From the NCBI RefSeq assembly GCF_029392015.1, contig NZ_CP113925.1, positions 1,736,001-1,800,000 on the forward strand: DNA of 64,000 bases. The letters are read 5' to 3'. This document shows positions 46,481-55,818 of this stretch, piece by piece (positions within the stretch are counted from its first letter, which is position 1; each line of letters opens with the position of its first letter). Under the pieces are notes generated by a model. That model ran no database searches and had not been told where the DNA came from. It saw nothing but the letters and a program-made list of their open reading frames with translations. The stretch comes from Bifidobacterium sp. ESL0728. GTDB taxonomy: Bacteria > Actinomycetota > Actinomycetes > Actinomycetales > Bifidobacteriaceae. Position numbers and translations under genes: made by a program.

Positions 46481-48469
46481 TCACTGCTGGTCTGCACCAG
46501 CACGAAGCAAATCGGCCAAACGCCAAACCACGCCGCCGATTCTCTTGACCTCGGATTCCTTGCTGGTTTCACGCCATAGTGACAGATAGGCTTCGAACCA
46601 ACGTTCCAGGTCGGCGGCCAAGGCTTCAGGGCGCTCCATGCGCTTATCGTCGTCAAGCAACCCACAACCGACCGCAAGCCACCAGCCACAGGCATCAAAA
46701 AGATCCTGCCCCTGCGCCATGCGCAGCACAACTCGCGCAAGAGGATGATCCGCAACGTTGATACCACCCGCCGCAAGCGTCTTCTGCACGCGGTCGAGCG
46801 CACGCTGCTTTCCCGGCACCTGAAGCAGACGAGCCTCAAGAGTAATCAGGAAACATTTGCGGGCGGCAGCGAGATCACCCGCATCGGCCACAGCCTGACG
46901 CTTCGGGTCGGCAACGTCGTCGAATATGCGCTGCACGTCCTTGTTCAGCGTGCCGTCGCCATAGTCGAGCTCAAGGAAATCGACGGCGTCGGCCCAAGTG
47001 AAGTCGGCCGCAAGCCGGCTCTCATTCCACGCGCCCAACACCGCGAGCTGCGTATCGCCGAAAATCAGACGTTCAACCCGCCAATTGAGTTCATCAAAGC
47101 CGGCATCGCCTCCGTTCCATCCGGATTCTGCTCCGTAAAGCATGCCCGGCACGCTCAGCCGCGGGTCGTTGACATGCCCGTAATCGCCCCAATCAGTCAC
47201 CAGATAGCCGTCTGCGCCGCATTGCAAGCCGTAGCGGCCCACTTTGCTGATATTCTCCCAGGCATCATGCAGAGAAGGCAGCATCTGATTCCACCCGTGC
47301 ACCGCAGGGCAGACATACTGCCGCACGCCCGCATCGCCAAGCGTTCGCATGGTTTCATCGGTGACTTGTGGCGAATACTGCCAGTTGAGCAAAGTGGTCG
47401 TTTTATCAAGCCTAGAAAGCATGTCCGGGTGTTGCAAAGCGATATCCGCCCACATCATCGGCTCATGACCCTTGCCAGCAATATGCGCGCTGAGCCTATT
47501 GACATAATCCGAGTACATTTCACTTTCCGTAATATCGCCCATCAAAGCTCGCGAACGGCCTCGCCCGAGATCGAAGGTCTCGTCGGCACAGATATTGAAT
47601 TTCTTCGAGGCAAACAACGGCATATACCGGTCGATCAGCGAGCAGGAAAGCTTGAACGCCTTGTCAAGTGCGACGTTCAGCGTATGGTGTTCCTGACGTT
47701 CGATGAAGCTGAAGGGCCGATCGGCATCTTCCGGGAACTCCCCCAAATCACGGAAACCTTGGGTGCGCAGCACAGCATAAAGGTGACCGAACGTCGAAAT
47801 TGAAGGCACCAGCTCGATGCCACGGGAGAGGCAATACCGGTCGAATTCCATGATTTCCGAGGGAGTCAGCGGGTCCAGGCCGCGCCAAGCCTCACTCAAA
47901 CCGAGAAAAGCAAAGGAATGTTCGATATAGAGTTGCAGCTGATTGTATTTGCCTTCTTCAAGCATGTCAGCCCAACGTTTAAGCCAAGCCAACCTGGGCA
48001 CGCGCCCTCGGGTCACGTCGAGATAGTAGCCGCGAACCTTGAAACTGGGCGAATCCTCGATATGGATGACGGGCAGTACGGTGCCGCACTGGCGAACCAG
48101 CTGACGCACCGTCTGCACGGCGTAGCGCAGACCCGCAAAGTCACCGCCGGCAATCACGATCAAGCCGTCGCCGACATCGATAAGGGAAGCCTGCTCACCC
48201 AGCGACGGCCTGATATCAAGCCTTACCTCACCTTTCCAATCTCCGCGCGCTACCTGCCACGTGCCTCCGGTCGCCTTCCCCAATTCGTCGACCAGTTGCC
48301 GCGTAAGGAATCCGGACTGCCCGCCGAGCGCTTCGCTTTCGACAACCGTACCATCGAAAAACGAGACGGTCTCTCCCGGCACCACCGACACACCCTTGGG
48401 CCAGGGCACCAACGCCACCGGCCTGCCGAGCACCGACAGCTGAGACGATGAGACGGTTTGATATCGCAT
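46481..48469 (-). CDS. GH20 beta-N-acetylhexosaminidase (cytoplasmic)
   Basis: A 662-residue GH20 enzyme that removes terminal beta-linked GlcNAc/GalNAc by substrate-assisted catalysis. The N-terminal GH20b-like domain (to about 130) includes GLIVIAGGDFAGLRYAVQTV; the barrel follows with SPSFKVRGYYLDVTRG, EGKYNQLQLYIEHSFAF, VPSISTFGHLYAVL and the catalytic Asp-Glu pair in NICADETFDLG (about residues 296-297). The C-terminal part is helical. No signal peptide, so it acts on imported glycans. GGGGGAG precedes the ATG. It lies upstream of the nag operon on the same strand, whose products would use the released GlcNAc. Confidence 0.85.
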   Translation of the reverse strand: MRYQTVSSSQLSVLGRPVALVPWPKGVSVVPGETVSFFDGTVVESEALGGQSGFLTRQLVDELGKATGGTWQVARGDWKGEVRLDIRPSLGEQASLIDVGDGLIVIAGGDFAGLRYAVQTVRQLVRQCGTVLPVIHIEDSPSFKVRGYYLDVTRGRVPRLAWLKRWADMLEEGKYNQLQLYIEHSFAFLGLSEAWRGLDPLTPSEIMEFDRYCLSRGIELVPSISTFGHLYAVLRTQGFRDLGEFPEDADRPFSFIERQEHHTLNVALDKAFKLSCSLIDRYMPLFASKKFNICADETFDLGRGRSRALMGDITESEMYSDYVNRLSAHIAGKGHEPMMWADIALQHPDMLSRLDKTTTLLNWQYSPQVTDETMRTLGDAGVRQYVCPAVHGWNQMLPSLHDAWENISKVGRYGLQCGADGYLVTDWGDYGHVNDPRLSVPGMLYGAESGWNGGDAGFDELNWRVERLIFGDTQLAVLGAWNESRLAADFTWADAVDFLELDYGDGTLNKDVQRIFDDVADPKRQAVADAGDLAAARKCFLITLEARLLQVPGKQRALDRVQKTLAAGGINVADHPLARVVLRMAQGQDLFDACGWWLAVGCGLLDDDKRMERPEALAADLERWFEAYLSLWRETSKESEVKRIGGVVWRLADLLRAGADQQ

Positions 48470-48807
48470 AGAGACACTCCCCCACTTTGCGGCTCATGGT
48501 GTACGGCTGCGTGATATATAAATTGTTTGGCTCTCTTACTTATTCATTTCTAAAATCACGTATTCTTCAGAGTATAGCGTAACCAATCCCCTTATATTTT
48601 ACTATGATATCAACAAAACTATGAAGGAAAACGGCACAGCTTAACTATGATATTATTTGTATGTTTACCATACAATAAGCATACAAAATGCCGATTCCCC
48701 TTTCGGAACATGTCGGCACATCTAAGGATGATATGAACAACACGTCAAGCTCGGATTTGCCCGCAGCCTTGTCGTAAACCGCTTGCAAGAGGAAACAGGA
48801 AACGCCA
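48470..48807. promoter_or_regulatory. Divergent GH20/GH125 control region with a perfect palindrome
   Basis: 338 bp, AT-rich. TTGTATG-N5-CATACAA (48657-48675, perfect 7-bp arms) lies 132 bp before GH125. TTTACCATAC inside it and a nearby GCATACAAAATG give a second half-site. It is a likely operator for one of the ROK or LacI regulators; it does not match the four LacI-type sites. Confidence 0.5.
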
Positions 48808-50133
48808 ATGACCGCCGCAGACAAATACACAGTTCCCGAATCCGTAAAAGATTTCATGCAGCATATCCGCTCGCTTTGCGGCGAGACACACGCCGATTGG
48901 GCGCAGACCTTCGACATGACCTTCACCGACACGCTGACCACCACCGTTCGGCGCGAAAACGACGGCAGCACCTTCCTGTTGACCGGCGACATTCCTGCCA
49001 TGTGGCTACGGGACTCGACGGCCCAAATGCGGCCGTACCTGCCGATCGCCAAAAACGACCCGGAACTTGCCGAACTGATCGGAGGCCTGTCGAGACGCCA
49101 GTCCTTCTACATCACCATCGATCCTTACGCCAACGCCTTCAACGAAACACCGAGCGGCGCTTCTTGGGACAAAGGCGACAAAACCGACCGTACAAGCCCA
49201 TGGCTTTGGGAGCGCAAATACGAACTGGATTCACTGTGCTACCCCGTGCAACTGGCGTGGTTGCTCTACCGCAACACCGGTTACACCGCGCATTTCAACG
49301 ACGATTTCGTCAAGGCGGCCGGCCTGATTCTTGACGTTTTTTCGCTCGAACAGTATCACGAACAATCACCGTACTTCTTCATCCGCGACACGACGCTTCC
49401 CACCAATACCCTTTCGCACGATGGAAGGGGCACGCCTGTGGCCGCAACCGGAATGACATGGTCCGGCTTCCGACCCAGCGACGACAGCTGCACCTACCAC
49501 TATCTGGTGCCGGCCAATATGTTCGTTTGCGTCATTCTGGGCTATATGGTGCGTCTTTTCGACGGCCGTGATCCGAAACTTCCCAAGGCACTGAACAGGC
49601 CCGACATCGTCAAACGCGCGAAGGCTCTGCAAGGAGCAATCAACGAAGGCATCCGCGCCCACGGCATCACCGAAAACCGTGACGGCGAAACCGTCTACGC
49701 CTACGAAACCGATGGCCTTGGGAACGCCACACTGATGGACGATGCCAACATCCCGAATTTGCTGGCGGCGCCATACCTCGGTTTCTGTGCTACAGACGAC
49801 CCAACCTATCTGGCGACCAGACGGACACTGTTGAGTGACGAAAACCCCTATTACTATTCCGGCCGTTACGCCGCCGGCATCGGTTCCTCCCATACCGATC
49901 CGGGCCGCGTCTGGCCCATCGCCCTGTCGGTGCAAGGGCTCACCTGCGACGACAAAGCCGAAAAGGAGCATCTGCTCGACACGTTGGCCGCAACAACCGA
50001 CGGCACACATCTGATGCACGAAGGCTTCGACGTCAATGACCCGAGCAAATACACCAGGCCTTGGTTCAGCTGGGCCAACATGATGTTCTGCGAACTGACC
50101 ATGAATTACTTCGACATCAACGTGCTGCGATGA
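48808..50133 (+). CDS. GH125 exo-alpha-1,6-mannosidase
   Basis: A 441-residue metal-independent inverting alpha-mannosidase specific, in known members, for alpha-1,6-linked mannose of N-glycan cores. Signatures are LLTGDIPAMWLRDSTAQ (about residues 52-68), GMTWSGFRPSDDSCTY (region of the catalytic acid Asp), SSHTDPGRVWPIALS, and MHEGFDVNDPSKYTRPWFSW (catalytic base Glu in HEGF). No signal peptide. AGGAAA precedes the ATG. It is transcribed rightward with the mannose isomerase-like gene 192 nt downstream, which has its own promoter. Confidence 0.92.
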   Translation: MTAADKYTVPESVKDFMQHIRSLCGETHADWAQTFDMTFTDTLTTTVRRENDGSTFLLTGDIPAMWLRDSTAQMRPYLPIAKNDPELAELIGGLSRRQSFYITIDPYANAFNETPSGASWDKGDKTDRTSPWLWERKYELDSLCYPVQLAWLLYRNTGYTAHFNDDFVKAAGLILDVFSLEQYHEQSPYFFIRDTTLPTNTLSHDGRGTPVAATGMTWSGFRPSDDSCTYHYLVPANMFVCVILGYMVRLFDGRDPKLPKALNRPDIVKRAKALQGAINEGIRAHGITENRDGETVYAYETDGLGNATLMDDANIPNLLAAPYLGFCATDDPTYLATRRTLLSDENPYYYSGRYAAGIGSSHTDPGRVWPIALSVQGLTCDDKAEKEHLLDTLAATTDGTHLMHEGFDVNDPSKYTRPWFSWANMMFCELTMNYFDINVLR

Positions 50134-50175
50134 AAAACCATATCCTGTATACACACAATAAAAATTACCTGTCTG

Positions 50176-50231
50176 CTGACAGATCAGGAATTCGAATCTA
50201 TACTGGTAACGATACAACTAAAACGGTTAAG
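50176..50231 (+). promoter_or_regulatory. Promoter and LacI-type operator of the AGE-family gene
   Basis: CTGACA (50176-50181), 17-nt spacer, TATACT (50199-50204). Just downstream is the palindrome CTAAAACGGTTAAG (50218-50231), flanked by AA/TT to give AACTAAAACGGTTAAGTT. Its place at the expected start of transcription fits repression. Confidence 0.7.
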
Positions 50232-50325
50232 TTCCTATCGGCAATTCGATGGCAATCTTTATCAGCTTCAGGCCGCTACGTCGCCGATCGGACGAAGCGC
50301 CTGAAACGCAAATGAAAGGAATACA

Positions 50326-51558
50326 ATGACGAATCCGAAATACGAGCTGGGTACGCTCGCCAACCGCACGTTCATGGCAAACGAGACCTACGAACTGCTG
50401 AACTTCGGCAAGGGCTTCGCCGTGCCGCAGGGCGGTTCGGGATGGCTTGACGACGAAGGCCACATCGATCCCTCGCATGGCATCCAGACTTGGATTACGG
50501 GGCGGATGACGCATGTCTACTCGATCGGTGCGATGCTGGGCTATCCGGGCGCCGAAAAGCTCGTGGATGCGGGCCTGAAGGGACTCACCGGTATCCTGCA
50601 CGACGACAGGAACGGCGGCTGGTATCCTTCGATCCAGGCCGACGGCACCCCCGAACCTGGCAAGACCTGCTATCCGCACGCTTTCGTGATGCTCTCCGCA
50701 TCCTCGGCCCTGCTTATCGGACGTCCGGGCGCGAAGGAATTGCTGGACGAGATCCTCAAAACCTATGACGAGTATTTCTGGGACGATAAGGCGGGGCTGG
50801 CCGTCGACACCTGGGATTCCACATTCTCCACACTCGACGACTACCGCGGCATCAACGCCAACATGCACACCACCGAGGCGTTCCTCGCCGTCGCCGACGC
50901 CACCGGCGACAACAAGTACCGCGTGCGCGCCGGCCGCATCATCGATCATGTCGTCGGCTGGGCAAGGAACAATAACTGGCGCATCCCGGAGCATTTCGGG
51001 CCGGACTGGTCGATCGACCTCGAATACAACGCGGACAAGAAGGACGACCAGTTCAAGCCATACGGCGCCACCCCGGGCCACGGCATCGAGTGGGCCCGCC
51101 TCATCACGCAGTGGGCGTTGAGTTCCTTCGCCAACCGCGCGGGCGCACGGCCTTATATCGACGCCGCCGAACACTTGTTCCGCCAGGCGGTCGCCGACGG
51201 CTGGAACCGCAACGGCACGGTGGGCATGGCCTACACCGTCGACTGGAACGGCAACCCGGTGGTCACCGACCGCATGCACTGGACGTTGGCCGAGGCTCTC
51301 AACACGTCCTCGACGCTTTACAAGGTCTCCGACAAAGAAGAGTACCTCGACTGGTACGCAACCTTCGCCCAGTACGTCGACGAGCACTTGATCGACCACG
51401 AAAAGGGCAGCTGGTTCCATCAGCTCGACCAGGACAACCGCGTCATCGGCACGGTGTGGCCGGGCAAGTCGGACGTCTACCACGCCTTCCAGTCCACGCT
51501 GGTCCCGTTCCTCGACCCGGCGGTCTCCATTGCCACAGCGGTAAAAAACGCTGAATAA
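50326..51558 (+). CDS. AGE-superfamily sugar isomerase/epimerase (probable mannose isomerase)
   Basis: A 410-residue (alpha/alpha)6-barrel protein of the N-acylglucosamine 2-epimerase superfamily. Conserved His-containing motifs are NMHTTEAFLAVAD, GHGIEWARLITQW, RMHWTLAEAL and SDVYHAFQSTLVP, the layout of YihS/ManI-type aldose-ketose isomerases. With alpha-mannosidases around it and a fructokinase in the same island, mannose to fructose is the most coherent reaction; cellobiose or GlcNAc 2-epimerisation is less so. AAAGGA precedes the ATG. A LacI-type operator overlaps its promoter, and a strong terminator follows. Confidence 0.78.
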   Translation: MTNPKYELGTLANRTFMANETYELLNFGKGFAVPQGGSGWLDDEGHIDPSHGIQTWITGRMTHVYSIGAMLGYPGAEKLVDAGLKGLTGILHDDRNGGWYPSIQADGTPEPGKTCYPHAFVMLSASSALLIGRPGAKELLDEILKTYDEYFWDDKAGLAVDTWDSTFSTLDDYRGINANMHTTEAFLAVADATGDNKYRVRAGRIIDHVVGWARNNNWRIPEHFGPDWSIDLEYNADKKDDQFKPYGATPGHGIEWARLITQWALSSFANRAGARPYIDAAEHLFRQAVADGWNRNGTVGMAYTVDWNGNPVVTDRMHWTLAEALNTSSTLYKVSDKEEYLDWYATFAQYVDEHLIDHEKGSWFHQLDQDNRVIGTVWPGKSDVYHAFQSTLVPFLDPAVSIATAVKNAE

Positions 51559-51598
51559 TCAGGATTCGATTCAGAAATCACGATAATCACCAGAACAT

Positions 51599-51652
51599 TG
51601 GAGCAGGGCGTTGCCGGATTTTTACATTCCGGCAACGCCCTGCTCCGATTTT
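51599..51652. terminator. Bidirectional rho-independent terminator (isomerase / lacI)
   Basis: Arms GGAGCAGGGCGTTGCCGGA and TCCGGCAACGCCCTGCTCC around a short T-rich loop, followed by GATTTT, between convergent genes. Confidence 0.92.
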
Positions 51653-51710
51653 GTTCAAGCCTCATTCAATACGCGGTATAAAAACACCGTTATCCTGCCA
51701 CTCAACAGCG

Positions 51711-52844
51711 TCAGGATTTATCGGCCGCAACCTCGCCTTTCCCATTCGTCGTGCTCTCGCGCACGACGAGTTTCGGCTGAAGAATCCGGCGGTTGCCCGA
51801 TACCGACTCCCCCGCCAGACGTTTCATCAACAACTTGGCGACGCGTTTGCCGTATTCGCCGGGATCGCGGTGTACGGCGGTGATCGAGGGATACGTGGCC
51901 GTGCAGATGAAGCTGTCTTCGAAACTCACGATGGCAGGCAGATTGTCGGGGAAAGTCCTGCCATCATCATTCTGCAGACCGGCAGGAACGTCATCACAAA
52001 GCGATAAGCGTTCCAAAGCCCGCAGGCTTGCCGCAGCCATCGTCTCGTTCTCGTAAATGAACGCATTGGGCGCGAACTTGCCGCTCATCATCGAACAGGT
52101 CTGGGCCGCGGCCGCCTCAGAATCAAAATTGGTGTAACTCACCGCAGAAAATTCCAAGGCGTATTTGGTGGAAAGCTCGTTGAACGCCGCCGCACGCATC
52201 TTGCTGTAATCGAGATCCCGGTCACCGGAAAAATAGGCGATTCGGGTCCGTCCGACGTCAACCAGATGACAAAGAATCTTGTCCATCGTCCCCGAATCGT
52301 CAATCGACAACGAAGGAACCAGATCGCCCGGATCAGGGCCGCCGGCAAGCACCGCCGGAATATCAAGCTCGTTAAGCAACTCCGGCCGGGGATCTTGCGA
52401 GCGCAGATCGACCAACACCACACCGTCCACGCGCTTGCGCTTGCTCCAATCACGATAGATGGAAAGCTCTTCCTGCAACGATTGCGCGGGCCTGTACAAG
52501 ATGCCGTACCCCTTGCGGCTCAATGAATCATGAAGCCCGGCCATAAAATGCAGCATGAACGACTCGGTCTGCAGATTGCCGCCGGAACGCGATGGCACGA
52601 AGCCTACCGTCATCGTGCGTGACGAACTCAATGCCTGCGCGGCATAGACCGGACTCCAGCCCAAGCGTTCGGCTGCCGCCTTGACCTTGCGCTTGGTCTT
52701 CTCGGACACCCCGGGTTTGTCGTTCACGGCAAAAGAAACAGCCGTCTGAGAGATTCCCAGTTCGTCGGCCACGTCCTTGAGACTTACGCGTTTGGACGCA
52801 TTTGCACCACTTTGATGCATCGACCCAAGTTTCTTCGAACTCAC
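51711..52844 (-). CDS. LacI-family transcriptional regulator of the mannosidase/ABC island
   Basis: A 377-residue LacI repressor. The N-terminal HTH is VSLKDVADELGISQTAVSFA with hinge helix SPVYAAQALSSSR. The periplasmic-binding-like core begins TMTVGFVPSRSGGNL. The effector domain includes VDGVVLVDLRSQDP and the C-terminal DPGEYGKRVAKLLMKRLAGE. The GTG at 52844 is chosen because GAGAGG lies upstream at a suitable distance; the ATG at 52820 has no site. A palindrome matching the sites before the isomerase and binding-protein genes lies about 110 bp upstream, implying autoregulation. A mannose-containing oligosaccharide or mannose is the likely inducer (inference). Confidence 0.88.
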   Translation of the reverse strand: MSSKKLGSMHQSGANASKRVSLKDVADELGISQTAVSFAVNDKPGVSEKTKRKVKAAAERLGWSPVYAAQALSSSRTMTVGFVPSRSGGNLQTESFMLHFMAGLHDSLSRKGYGILYRPAQSLQEELSIYRDWSKRKRVDGVVLVDLRSQDPRPELLNELDIPAVLAGGPDPGDLVPSLSIDDSGTMDKILCHLVDVGRTRIAYFSGDRDLDYSKMRAAAFNELSTKYALEFSAVSYTNFDSEAAAAQTCSMMSGKFAPNAFIYENETMAAASLRALERLSLCDDVPAGLQNDDGRTFPDNLPAIVSFEDSFICTATYPSITAVHRDPGEYGKRVAKLLMKRLAGESVSGNRRILQPKLVVRESTTNGKGEVAADKS

Positions 52845-53248
52845 GTGTAATCTGCCTCTCGCCTTTGACGACAATTGTTCAGTGGCATTACCCAGCACGA
52901 AAACGCCATGCAATTGCAACCTGATTCTACAGGCTACTAGGCTCTCTCGGCAAAACCGATTTAGTTGCCTCTTGTTATCTCACTAATTGACCATTATTAT
53001 TATAATTAATTAACATACAGTGCATTATTATTACAAAATTATAATTTATGGGCGATGCTGAATTCCTGCCACCGCCATAGGCAATAGCTTGCGGCTACCA
53101 ACGCAACTTTTCTCAATGAACTCTTTATATGACTTCATCACTGCTCTTTTCTTGACAACAATCGACGCTCTTGTTTTCCAACACAAAGCGGTATCAACAT
53201 GTGTCGTTTCAGCAACATCGAATGAAACATCATCAACCATGGAAACAA
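52845..53248. other. Intergenic region upstream of lacI
   Basis: 404 bp, very AT-rich at 52975-53055. It contains the LacI-type operator at 52952-52965. Small open frames at 53046-53271 on either strand have no ribosome sites and no recognisable content. No terminator for the GH3 gene is evident. Confidence 0.4.
52952..52965. promoter_or_regulatory. LacI-type operator upstream of lacI
   Basis: On the minus strand CTAAATCGGTTTTG, matching the CTAAA-(A/T/G)CG(C/G)-TT(T/A)(A/T)G pattern of the sites at 50218, 60288 and 60387. Confidence 0.6.
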
Positions 53249-55666
53249 CTACAAATTTGTCGGCGCTATGACACCGTAAGGAGCTTGCATATCGTCAAGC
53301 AGCTCCACCCTGCTCCCTTCTTTGACGTCGAATACCGCCTCATAGGGCAGAACACGAGATATAACTGAATCTTCTGAAGCCCTGCGCTGACGAGCGCTGA
53401 AAATGGCGACAAGCCGGCGTTGGCGGGGAATCAGACTTCCTCCGCTGGTACGGATAAACAGATTGACTGCCCTGCCCTTCCACTCACTTTGCGATTGTGA
53501 CGGCGAGGGCGTTCCCAGTTGCATGGAGATCCTTATTTTGCCGACAAGGTCCTCATTGCGACGCACCTCTATCGCATTGTTTTCGCAGGAAACCACGCGC
53601 AGCACCTGAGCACTTTCAATCACTATTTTCTCGGCCCTAACGGGTGAAATATCCGAGAATCCGAATGGATAGAGCACAGGGGCCTTTGCATCCTTATAGA
53701 CGTTGGATGCCGGCTGCCTGTCGTTGTAATGCACCGGTTCCACGCCATCTGTGGAAGGCAAAGTTACCGACAACATACCGGTGCATACGTTTCTGCCGAG
53801 GATAGCGGAAGCCACGGCTTCGGCACCGTAAGGTCCGGCGTACCCCGCCCAAATCACCTTGTCGGAATACGAGTTGAGCTGTGTCAGCACCTGCGGTCTG
53901 CCTGAAACGACTACCGAGACCACGGGTGACGAAGAGGTGCCATGCACATATTCCAGCCATTCATCCTGATGCCAAGGCAGGCGAATCGAAGCCAGATCCA
54001 CGCCCTCCCCTCCGGTCGCTCGGCTCTCGCCCGCATCTCCCGCAGCACCGTTGTCGGCAAAATCCTCTTTGTAGAGCCGCTCGCTTGTGCCGCCGGCGAC
54101 GTTGACGATCAATGCCGCTTCACGTAGCAAAGCGTCGTCTTTCTCGCCCATCGGCAATAGACGCACATCGCTGTCAGGTAAGAGCATATGCATCTGCCGA
54201 TAGAGCGTGGTCCGCTTTTCCAGCGACAAAGGCGCGGTATAGTCGCCATAAAAACAAGCCGCATCGTCGGCCAGCGCACCCGTGATCACGATGGGTCCCG
54301 GTCCAAGGCCGCTCCAATCGGCGCGACCATCATTCTTCAGTTCGACCAGGCAAGCCTGCGCGCATGCGCGGGAACAGCGTTCACCTTGCGCGAGGGCCTG
54401 ACGCAATTTCGTGTTGTCGGCGGTTTGACAAAGCGAAGGATGCTGCGACCCCTTTTCGGTTGAGGTCAGATTCAGGGATTCTGGCTTATCGATATTGGCA
54501 GGCTTCGATTGTTCAGCACTGTGTGGCAACAGCGAGAACCGCTGTTTCAAAAGCAGCACCCTACGCACCGATCGATCGATTGCCGCCTCAATCGCATCGA
54601 TATCGTAATGCCGACCTAAAGGCTCAAGACCGGAAGTTTCGTCCACTGAACGAATTTCGGCCACACTGGTGTCAAGCGAGGCGAAACCCTCATCCCAAAG
54701 CGAGACGTCCACCCCACCGAGCAAGGCGGCCAACCCAGCTGCCTGATTTGATCCCGTCATGGCAGACAGCCGGTCGACGGCAAGGCCATCGGCCATCACA
54801 ATGCCGTCGAAGCCCAGTTCGTCGCGAAGATATGTTTTCAGTAGTTTCGGGTTGGCACAGCATGGCACGCCGTCGATGTCGTTATACGCTGCCATGAATC
54901 CATAGGCTCCGGCCTTCACAGACGCGACCACGGGTGGCAGATGAATCTCACACAGGTCATTGGAACCGATGATTGCAGACTGGCCGTTGCGCCCGCCGAT
55001 GGCCTCACCTTGGGCCGCGAGATGCTTCATGACCACTGCGACACCGCCATGGCCCACCAATGACCTGCCTTCCCCTTGCATCCCCTTGACGGTTGCTTCG
55101 CACATCCGCACGGCAAGACACGGATCCTCGCCGAAACATTCCTCGCACCTTCCCCACCGCGGGTCACGGGCGATATCAAGCCCCGAAACCAACGCAATAT
55201 GTACACCGCTCTCATAAAGCTCACTGCCGACACTGCGCTGAGCCTGCTCAACCAGTTCGGGGTCGAACGTCGCTCCCAGAGCAAGATTGACTGGCAAGAT
55301 GGTTCCGCCGAGGGCCTGATGCCCGTGAGGAGCCTCTTCGCTCAGCAATACTCCGATACCATGCGCCCCGCGCTCGACGACCGTCTGCTGAACGAGCGCG
55401 GATGCCTCCATGCGCTCTTCGGGACGAATGCCGTTGCCCCAATCCATCTGAGACCAAGGATCGGCACGGAACAGCCCATACAAAAGCCCAAGCCCTCCCC
55501 AGCGATCGATCTCTTCCTTGAGATAATCGGAGGCCGTAAGCTTTCCATTGACCCGTTTCAGGCATTTCCAGCCGAACAGCCTTTGGTTGAGCTGTCCGAC
55601 CTTTTGTGTGAGAGTCATCGATGACATCAGGTCGTCGATATCGCACGAATCTTGTGCCGAATCCAT
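53249..55666 (-). CDS. GH3 family beta-glycosidase (cytoplasmic)
   Basis: An 805-residue GH3 enzyme with the usual two domains. The N-terminal TIM-like domain has DIARDPRWGRCEECFGEDP, VVMKHLAAQGEAIGGRN and the nucleophile Asp in FDGIVMADGLAVDRL (about residue 291). The alpha/beta sandwich domain has GPIVITGALADDAACFYGDY and VIWAGYAGPYGAEAVASAILG. KH and GGRN motifs are those of beta-glucosidase/xylosidase-type members, but specificity cannot be predicted. AAGGTGG precedes the ATG. No signal peptide. It lies 141 bp after the GH5_18 gene in the same direction; its place in the island suggests action on a beta-linked glycan sugar. Confidence 0.85.
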   Translation of the reverse strand: MDSAQDSCDIDDLMSSMTLTQKVGQLNQRLFGWKCLKRVNGKLTASDYLKEEIDRWGGLGLLYGLFRADPWSQMDWGNGIRPEERMEASALVQQTVVERGAHGIGVLLSEEAPHGHQALGGTILPVNLALGATFDPELVEQAQRSVGSELYESGVHIALVSGLDIARDPRWGRCEECFGEDPCLAVRMCEATVKGMQGEGRSLVGHGGVAVVMKHLAAQGEAIGGRNGQSAIIGSNDLCEIHLPPVVASVKAGAYGFMAAYNDIDGVPCCANPKLLKTYLRDELGFDGIVMADGLAVDRLSAMTGSNQAAGLAALLGGVDVSLWDEGFASLDTSVAEIRSVDETSGLEPLGRHYDIDAIEAAIDRSVRRVLLLKQRFSLLPHSAEQSKPANIDKPESLNLTSTEKGSQHPSLCQTADNTKLRQALAQGERCSRACAQACLVELKNDGRADWSGLGPGPIVITGALADDAACFYGDYTAPLSLEKRTTLYRQMHMLLPDSDVRLLPMGEKDDALLREAALIVNVAGGTSERLYKEDFADNGAAGDAGESRATGGEGVDLASIRLPWHQDEWLEYVHGTSSSPVVSVVVSGRPQVLTQLNSYSDKVIWAGYAGPYGAEAVASAILGRNVCTGMLSVTLPSTDGVEPVHYNDRQPASNVYKDAKAPVLYPFGFSDISPVRAEKIVIESAQVLRVVSCENNAIEVRRNEDLVGKIRISMQLGTPSPSQSQSEWKGRAVNLFIRTSGGSLIPRQRRLVAIFSARQRRASEDSVISRVLPYEAVFDVKEGSRVELLDDMQAPYGVIAPTNL

Positions 55667-55787
55667 TGTTCCCCACCTTGCGAATCAACCGAAAATAATA
55701 TTATTAATCACTTTTTGATACATATAGCGATAAGAAAAGAGCTGACAGAAAACCAATAACCCCAGTCTCCCAATCAGCTCCTTCCAT

Positions 55788-55818
55788 AATGGCTATTGAG
55801 CGGCAATGGCTATTGAGC
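55788..55818. repeat. Short tandem duplication at the 3' end of the GH5_18 gene
   Basis: AATGGCTATTGAGC occurs at 55788-55801 and 55805-55818 (17-bp period). The second copy contains the gene's stop codon, so the duplication created a redundant tail. Confidence 0.7.
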
